From Blepharisma stoltei (taxonomy: Eukaryota > Ciliophora > Heterotrichea > Heterotrichida > Blepharismidae), in contig CAJZBQ010000022.1 in the NCBI GenBank assembly GCA_914767885.1, positions 62,001 through 126,000 of the forward strand: DNA of 64,000 nt, in the 5' to 3' direction. The position numbers were made by a program, and so were the translations under genes. Within the stretch, counting starts at the first letter, position 1, and each line of letters begins with the position of its first letter. Below the pieces are notes generated by a model, which worked only from the letters and a program-made list of their open reading frames with translations, ran no database searches and had not been told where the DNA came from. Below are positions 57,801 to 64,000 of the stretch, piece after piece.

Positions 57801-60800
57801 TCATTGCATGCCTAGTAGAGACAGGATGAACTCAAAAATTTTTGCCAGAAAAATAAGAAAGGCCACGGGGTCACAGGTGGTAGAATTCCGGGTGCGTTCT
57901 GGACTAGCTAGACTTCCCTTCGACCCACAGACAAGAAGACCGGCGGTGCAACATCAATCTAGCAGCATTATGCTAATTGCAGAAGCAGTTTCAGAAGGAG
58001 GGATCAGACGCTTTCCTCATACCTTGAGCACTATCAAGAGTTAAGAGAGTCCATTGCTAGACATTTTTGGTCCAGGCAGGTTCGGATGAATCTCCTCGAA
58101 AGATGTCGACGTCACCATTTTATCGATATCAACAGAAAATGGCGTTAGGTAGCTTTAGTGATTAACGCCACACGAGAGTGAAGCTGAAGTTCGATTGGAT
58201 CAGGGGCTGAAATAAACCCGTTTTAACCCTCTCTAACTTAATCTCTCTCTTAATGATGAAATTTCTTCAAATAATAATTTATTATTTCCAATAGCATCTT
58301 CATTTTTTTTGATTTCGCTTTCTTTTTTATTTAATTGGTCTATCAGCATTTCATGCTTTTCTTGCCATATTGATTTTTGTATATTTATTTCATTTTCTTT
58401 TTCAGTTATTTCTACTTGCTTAGAGTCAATTAACGCTTGAAGAGACTGCTTTTCATTAATTAAGTCATTGAGTTTCTCATTCAAGTCTTCATTATTTTTA
58501 ACTGAAGCATTGTAACACTCTTCTAAAGATTGATACTCTCTTTCCAATTTTTCTTTGCTGTTTTTAAGATCTGACAGATAATCTTGATTTTGTAAATCTT
58601 TTGTGATAATCAAAATCTGACTTTTCTGTTCTCCGAATAGAATATATTCTTTGGAAATTTTGATAATGAGGATGATGAGGTTTGGCTTTACCCAGTGAAT
58701 TATTTCGGCAAAGATAGAATATTTAGCAAGAGGATGTGAAAATTCGGATGCCATCCCAGGGTGAATGATTTTTCGAAAGTGTGTCATTAACCCCAAGGAG
58801 TCGAGATGGGGCGCTTAGTGTGCCTATTCGAGAAATTGAAAAACAGCTGTCAAAATCTAAATGGACGAAGCTGAGAGACCATTCATACAAAGGCCAGACG
58901 GTGTAGGATGCAAGGCGGTGGGGTATCCCAGAGTAAGAGCGTAAATCCAGTACAGGTGATGCGATATTGGACGTTAAACGATATTAATAGCTAATTCCCC
59001 CCTCCGTGAGCGAACAAAAGAATTGTTCGCTAACGGAGTTTTTTTTTTATAAATTTAGAAAAATTCCAATTTTTATAAATTGAGAACCAAAAATTAATTT
59101 AATTTGTGAAATTTATGTTTTAAAATTTAAGTTGTTTAAATTTAAACAGAATTAGCTAGAGATTTCATTATAATAATTATCATTTATATATCAAAATTTT
59201 TTTTTATAAAAAAATTTTTATATTAAAAAAATTTTTGTTCACTCATGAGGGTCGGTTTTTGGGTCACAAATAGGGATTTTTCTAATTTTTTTGGCTCATG
59301 GAGGAGGGGGGGAGTAATAGATCTTTTGTGAGATCCTGGATCTTAATCTCCATTTCTTCCTTTGACTTGCTTAAATCTAAAATGTTTGCTTTTAGATTTT
59401 CAATCTTTTTCTTTTTCTTTTCAAGCTTTGACATTAATTTTTGGCTATTTTCTTCTTTAAGCAGTAGAGAATTATAATTGTCTTGCAGAATTTGCAAGTA
59501 CCGAAGGTTTTCGTTGAATTTATTTTGAAGTTCTGATATATTTGTATCATACTCGTTATCTTTCATTTCCGATTCAGTAATAATACGCTTGAGATTTTCC
59601 TTCAATTCAGAAATTTCATTTTCTAGCTCTCCTTCTTAATAATATTTTTTGAGTCCTATTTTTAAGACTAGTTTTATATCATAAAAAAATCAATTTTCTA
59701 AAAAAAATAATTAATTTGCTAATCAGCATTAAGGAAGAAATATTTTGCTTTTGAGTGTCTATAAGCTTATTTGTTGATGCTTTATAGAGTTCATGCTTTT
59801 TTTCTAAATCAAGTCTTATCTGATCAGTGATATCTGCTTCGCCCTTATATTTTTCTAGCTCTAATTTAAGCTGAGAAAGCTTATCATTTAGTATACAATT
59901 TTTATTTGCTATTTCATCAATAGTAGATTGACTTTGATTATATTTGTCAATATATAGCATAGAGCGTCTCATAGCTCACCTTAAACTTGAAAATAGGGTT
60001 TTTTACGAAGCTGCCAGATTAAGACTGATGGTGGCAAATGCATTCTTATTTTGACTTGTGTAGTCTCTAAACAATTTTGGAGATGAATCCTATCTATAAG
60101 CTGGGCTTACAGCTCAAGGCTATAAACGTTCCAAAGTATATGTTTTAAGATCCTGATCTTTAGTCTCACATTCTTCAGTTAAATTTGAAATTTTATCATT
60201 CATTTTCAATTTTAGGTCTTCCATCAGCTCAATAATTTTCAGACTTTCATTGTATTTTTTAACAGACTCCTCCAATTTTTCCTTTGTTTCTTGCAATTCT
60301 CTATTAATTCTACTTTTATCCTCCTCTCTCTCCTTACTCAACTTTTCTTCAATAATTCCATATGGCATCAAATCATGTTCTTGGTCCTTTTGGTCCTCAA
60401 TTAAAGCTTCAATATCATTCTCTAGCTCAAAAATTTTGTCCTCTTTGGCTTTAATTTCTGCTTGAAAATTATTCCGGTTAATCTCAATTTGTTTATTTAA
60501 GTCTGATATTATTGCATCCTTACTTTGTATTTCTTTCAAAAAGTTATTCGATAATTTTTCAACAGTGACTTTTAGCTTTTCAATATCTTCTTTTGCCTGA
60601 ATATAGTTGCTTTCTTTATTTTTCCAATTTAAATTTTCATATAAAAGATCTGAGTTTTGTTTTTCTAGATCTTTAACCATGTCTTTATATTTTTTGAGTT
60701 TTGTTGCTAATTTTTCTTCATTTGATTTATATAGCTCATACCGCTATATATAGATTTTTATATCGAACAAAATATAATGGACTATTGAACGATCAATACA

Positions 60801-63800
60801 GATTCTCTCAAAGAGATGAGCTTAATCTCTATACTGAAGATAATATATATAAAACATTATTTTTTATTTAAAGATTTATACTGTCAGAAAAAAGTAGCTC
60901 GATCCATAAATTTTTTAAATTTTAAATCCATTTAACTTTGTTAGAGAGCATAAATATGAACCATAAGAACTTCATAAAGAGCTATTAGTATTCAATACAA
61001 ACTTTGGGTTATACAGAGCAATTGACAATAAACAAATTGGCATTGTTTATCCTTTCGCACAAAAGCAACTTGAACAAAAAGTTTTTTATTTTTCAATCCC
61101 ATTTTTAATGAAAATATAATAATTCGTTAAGAACTCCGAAAAGAACTATCAGCATTCAATATAAACTTTAGATTTTATGAACAATTAATCATAATTAAAT
61201 TAGCATTGCTTATTTAGAATTCTATCCTTCCGCAAAAAAGCAACTTGATTGATATTTGTTAATTTTCAATTCCATTTAAATTTGCTAAAACCATAAAATG
61301 AGTCGTTAAGAATTTCTAAAAGAACAACAAGCGCAAGATATTTATAGAGCAGTTGATCATAAACAAATTCTATCCTCTCGCAATAAAGCAACTCAATTGA
61401 CAAGTTTTTTATTTTTTAAGTCAATTTAAATTTGTTAACTAGTATTTAATAATCCAAGCAAGGTATTAATCAATCCAGTCTAATTAGGCATCTTAAATTT
61501 TAAATTAATTTAATAATAAAGCCATTTTTAAAAATTGGCGCGTTTATTGTCAACTTTTCTCACACTTATCACCATTTTTTGACATGTCACTTTTTAGCAC
61601 TTCTTGGTATAGAGATTGAGTTCATCTCTTTGAGAGAATCTGTATTGCTCGTTCAATAGTCCATTATATTTTGGTAGATATAGAAATCTATATAGGGTAT
61701 GGGCTATATCTTGATAAAGAATCTTGGAGCTCTTCGTTTAGATTGATAAGTCCTCCTAGTTTAACTTCAAGCTCCTTATTCAATTTTGCTCGATTTTCAA
61801 GTTCTTCTTTAGCCGCTTCTAATTTTTCTAATGAATTTTTATATAATTTTTCTAAACTTTTTATCTTTTCTTTATCATCTTGGATTTCAAATTTAATTTT
61901 TAAGGACTGAGCTTCTTCCAGGGAAATTTTCAATCTGCTTATTTCATTTAAAAGAGAGTCATTTTTATAAGATAATTCCTTAATTTCCATATCATCTTTG
62001 TCAATTTCATTATTCAGGCTTATGATTTTTTTTATCATTTTATTCACAGCCAATGCTAAATCATCTAAACCTCCGTCTATAGTGTGACCAATTTCAATTT
62101 CTTCATAATTCAATATTTTTTCTATAATCATTTCTATTTTATTTTCGACTGTTTTTGATTTTTCACATTCTGTTAACTCCCCCCTCCGTGAGTGAGCAAA
62201 AAAATTTTGTTCACTCACGGAGGGGGTTAATTTTTTTTTTTAAAAAGATTTATACATAAATTTTATAAAAAAATATTTTTTTTTCGAAATTTAAAAAAAT
62301 CCTAATACGCAAAAATTGGAACGCAAATATTAATTTAATTTATAAAATTTATGTTTTAAAAAGCAATTTGTTAAAAATTAAACAGAATCAACACTATATT
62401 TCATTATGCTAATTATCACTTATATATCAAAATTTTTTTCCATAAAAAATTTTTCTTTTAAAAATTTTTGTTCACTCACGGAGGGTGGGTTTTTGGGTAA
62501 AAATAGCGATTTTTCTAATGGTTTTGTTCACTCACGGAGGGGGGGGAGTAAGAATTCATTCCTCAAGTCGTCAATAGCCTCTTTCAAATTACTATTTTCT
62601 TCTGATTGCTTTTTAAGCTGAGATTGTAATGATTCATTTTTTTTAGTCAGGTCTCCTATGCTATTGATGCTTGCTTTGCTATCATATTGAATATTTTTTA
62701 ATTGTGTTGTGAGGTTTTTGTTTTTAGATGTTTCTTCTGCTAGTTTATTATTTAATTCGCTCAATTCTTTTCTTAATCCCTCGTTTGCAATTATTTTTGA
62801 TTCAAGTTCACTGTTTTGATCTTTAATTTTCTGTTTTATGGATTGGTTTTCATTTAAAAGATTCCTAGCCTGCTTAATATCAGCTTCTAATTCTTTTATA
62901 TTTTCTCTCAAATTTGAATTTTCTTGAGCAAAACGCTTATTTTCTATTTCGAGTGTTTTAAGTTTTTGATTCAATGGATAAAGCTCAGTTTCAGTACGCA
63001 GCCTTATATTTTCATAGCTATTTATCTGCTCTATAAGTTTAATTTTATAATTTTCAAGACTTTGAACTTCTTTTATATAGCGTCTTATTATTAGATCTTT
63101 GGATTCTAACTCCTCTGTGAGCGAACAAAAAATCTTTGTTCGCTCACACGGAAGGGGTATTTTTTTTTTTTTAAAAAATTTATATATAAATTTATAGAAT
63201 ATTTTTTTTCGAAATTTAAAAAAATCCCAACTTCGCAAAAATTGGAAGCAAATATTAATTTAATTTGTAAAATTTATGTTTTAAAAACACAATTTTTGTT
63301 TAAAATTAAACAGAATTAGCTAGAGATTTAATGATAATAATTATATTTATTTTCATATAAAAATTTTTCTATTAAAAAAATTTTTGTTCGCTCACGGAGG
63401 GTGGGTTTTTGGGCAAAAAATAGGGATTTTTCTAATGTTTTTGTTCGCTCATGGAGGGGGGAGTAAGTCATCTTTAAGTCTCTTAATATCAGCTTCATTT
63501 GCTGCAATATCACTTAGAGCTTGATTGAAATTTTGCCAATAATCATCATTTTTCTTTTGCAATTCTTTTTTACTTTGATTTGAAGAGTGAAGATCTCTAT
63601 TTAATTTTTCGATTTCTTCTCTTAATTCCTTAATCAGCCTTTCATATCTGTTTTTCTCTGACTTTGACTCATTTAAGAGTCTATCATAATTTATCTTGGA
63701 GGTAAGATATAAATTGGAATTGCTTTCTGATCCTGCTAATTTTAGTTTTAAATCAATTATTTCTGATCGTAAGTCTTCATTTTTCTTTGATAGCTGGCTA

Positions 63801-63961
63801 TTGCACTCTTCAAGATTATGACTTTTCTCTTGCAATTCATTTATTACTGATGATGCCTTAGATAAGTTATTTTCAAGAGTCCCAATATTTGGTATTTGGC
63901 TGTTTTCTTTTATTTCTTTTTGCAATTTTTCAATTTTTCTTTTATAATTATTCTCACTATT
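54858..63961 (-). CDS. Long coiled-coil protein, copy B (reverse arm), 5' end beyond the window
   Basis: Inverted paralogue of 36970-45588, ending MYSEASRNE-TAA at 54858. It has the same Glu/Lys/Leu-rich coiled coil and matching 15-nt introns (55419-55433, 55257-55271). Unlike copy A it keeps the in-frame LKISLEEAQSLK, the uncorrupted IKKNEDAIGNNKLL stretch and a complete TIR element, so its frame is better preserved. It also carries 17 more residues near the C-terminus (INFLEETNYELQNELDELRK). Three retroposons (56440-56810, 56938-57295, 57793-58249) and one MITE (62176-62548) are unique to it. Two further MITEs, two IESs and a retroposon are shared with A. It is functional only if all are removed. 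Confidence 0.75.
55257..55271 (-). other. 15-nt intron in coiled-coil copy B
   Basis: GTATTGGTTATTTAG on the minus strand; same position and sequence as in copy A. Confidence 0.85.
55419..55433 (-). other. 15-nt intron in coiled-coil copy B
   Basis: GTAATTATAATGTAG on the minus strand. One substitution from copy A, with length and splice ends conserved. Confidence 0.85.
56440..56810 (-). mobile_element. Retroposon found only in copy B
   Basis: Short duplications TGATACTTT (56431-56439, 56811-56819). On the minus strand it starts TCATAATAATAAAATGGC and ends GGTTAAGTTAAATTAAG. Copy A has the intact site near 44225. Confidence 0.75.
56938..57295 (+). mobile_element. Retroposon found only in copy B
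   Basis: Duplications TGATGTGATATTTT (56924-56937, 57296-57309). AT-rich tail TAGTTAACTATAACTATAA at the right. Copy A is uninterrupted near 44105. Confidence 0.78.
57793..58249 (+). mobile_element. Retroposon found only in copy B, related to the element at 5.8-6.3 kb
   Basis: Imperfect 11-bp duplications TTAATAATGAA / TTAATGATGAA (57782-57792, 58250-58260). The body is similar to 5880-6255. Copy A is uninterrupted near 43625. Confidence 0.78.
58607..59318 (+). mobile_element. Retroposon plus nested MITE, copy B counterpart of 42132-42836
   Basis: Starts after TAAATCTTTTGTGA (58593-58606) and ends before a partial repeat of it near 59320. It contains the same TTGGACGTTAAACGATATTAAT 3' end and the MITE at 58994-59314. 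Shared by both arms, so older than the duplication. Confidence 0.7.
58994..59314 (-). mobile_element. MITE (CTCCGTGAG family), copy B counterpart of 42136-42451
   Basis: TA at 58992-58993 and 59315-59316. Hairpin end left (CCTCCGTGAGCGAACAAAAG); right end eroded. Confidence 0.82.
60735..61705 (-). mobile_element. Complete TIR element (about 1 kb) with internal tandem repeats (copy B)
   Basis: Terminal inverted repeats of about 105-110 bp. The shared sequence runs from the TATAG-like tip through TATAGATTT, AAAATATAATGGACTATTGA and CAGATTCTCTCAAAGAGATG. It lies between the codons for LSRY and KSNEEKLATK; joining at TA restores the coiled coil. Inside are four degenerate repeats sharing GGATAGAATT and CTTTCGCACAAAAGC-type blocks. 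No transposase frame is visible. Confidence 0.8.
62176..62548 (-). mobile_element. MITE (CTCCGTGAG family) found only in copy B
   Basis: TA at 62174-62175 and 62549-62550. The homologous site in copy A (39353-39354) has a single TA in GAATTCTTAACAGAATG. This is a direct filled/empty pair. Confidence 0.96.
63109..63463 (-). mobile_element. MITE (CTCCGTGAG family), copy B counterpart of 38446-38794
   Basis: TA at 63107-63108 and 63464-63465. Minus orientation with hairpin at the left. Same insertion site as in copy A. Confidence 0.9.
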
Positions 63962-64000
63962 AATAAGTTGCCTTTTGCCTTCGGTTAAAGCAGCTAACTC

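Noticed and set aside
781-63463. The regularly repeated CTCCGTGAG motif as a CRISPR array
   Set aside because: The repeats mark element ends hundreds of bases apart in alternating orientation, in a eukaryotic genome; there are no regular spacers.

Overview
This window looks like germline (micronuclear) DNA of a heterotrich ciliate, most like Blepharisma. Four things in the sequence support this. (1) TGA is read as Trp, including at strongly conserved Trp positions of an oxysterol-binding protein, while TAA and TAG are stops. (2) Several genes carry in-frame 15-nt introns of the form GTN...TAG. (3) Many genes are cut by short AT-rich or MITE-like insertions bounded by TA. Removing each insertion together with one TA restores the reading frame, which is how internal eliminated sequences (IESs) behave. 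(4) The DNA is very AT-rich with tightly packed genes. The genus is inference.

Layout. 1-2.7 kb: end of a rhodanese/sulfurtransferase gene (+), then an ammonium transporter (-) whose stop codon exists only after a MITE is removed. 4-5.5 kb: p23 co-chaperone (+) and a voltage-sensor-like membrane protein (-). 5.7-6.8 kb: two adjacent retroposons. 6.8-13.3 kb: PH-ORP lipid-transfer protein (+), a small coiled-coil protein (-) and a PX-PH phospholipase D (-). 13.9-16.5 kb: a membrane glycoprotein-like gene and an acylated TPR-like protein (both +). 16.5-22.6 kb: separase (-), with at least five candidate IESs and one MITE. 22.7-23.9 kb: an unknown split gene. 24-25.5 kb: repeats. 25.6-36 kb: a tandem array (-) of three copies of a large AAA-ATPase-like/PD-(D/E)XK nuclease gene. 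One copy is an intact 1099-codon frame, one is frameshifted and one is truncated and hit by a retroposon. 36.3-36.8 kb: a small unknown gene.

37-45.8 kb and 54.6-64 kb: two arms of a large inverted segmental duplication, each holding a long coiled-coil gene. The second arm runs off the window. The 8.7-kb spacer holds a RING/PHD-like protein, an unknown gene, a pseudokinase, a DoxX-like membrane protein and a tandem CCCH zinc-finger protein.

At least four kinds of insertion are present: a roughly 310-390-bp MITE family with CTCCGTGAGYGAACAAA ends; a roughly 150-bp palindromic family; longer terminal-inverted-repeat elements; and retroposons with 10-18-bp target-site duplications, many starting near AAATGGYG. 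Paralogous filled and empty sites inside the window show TA-specific insertion directly. The genes seem able to tolerate these insertions because they can be removed when the somatic genome is made.
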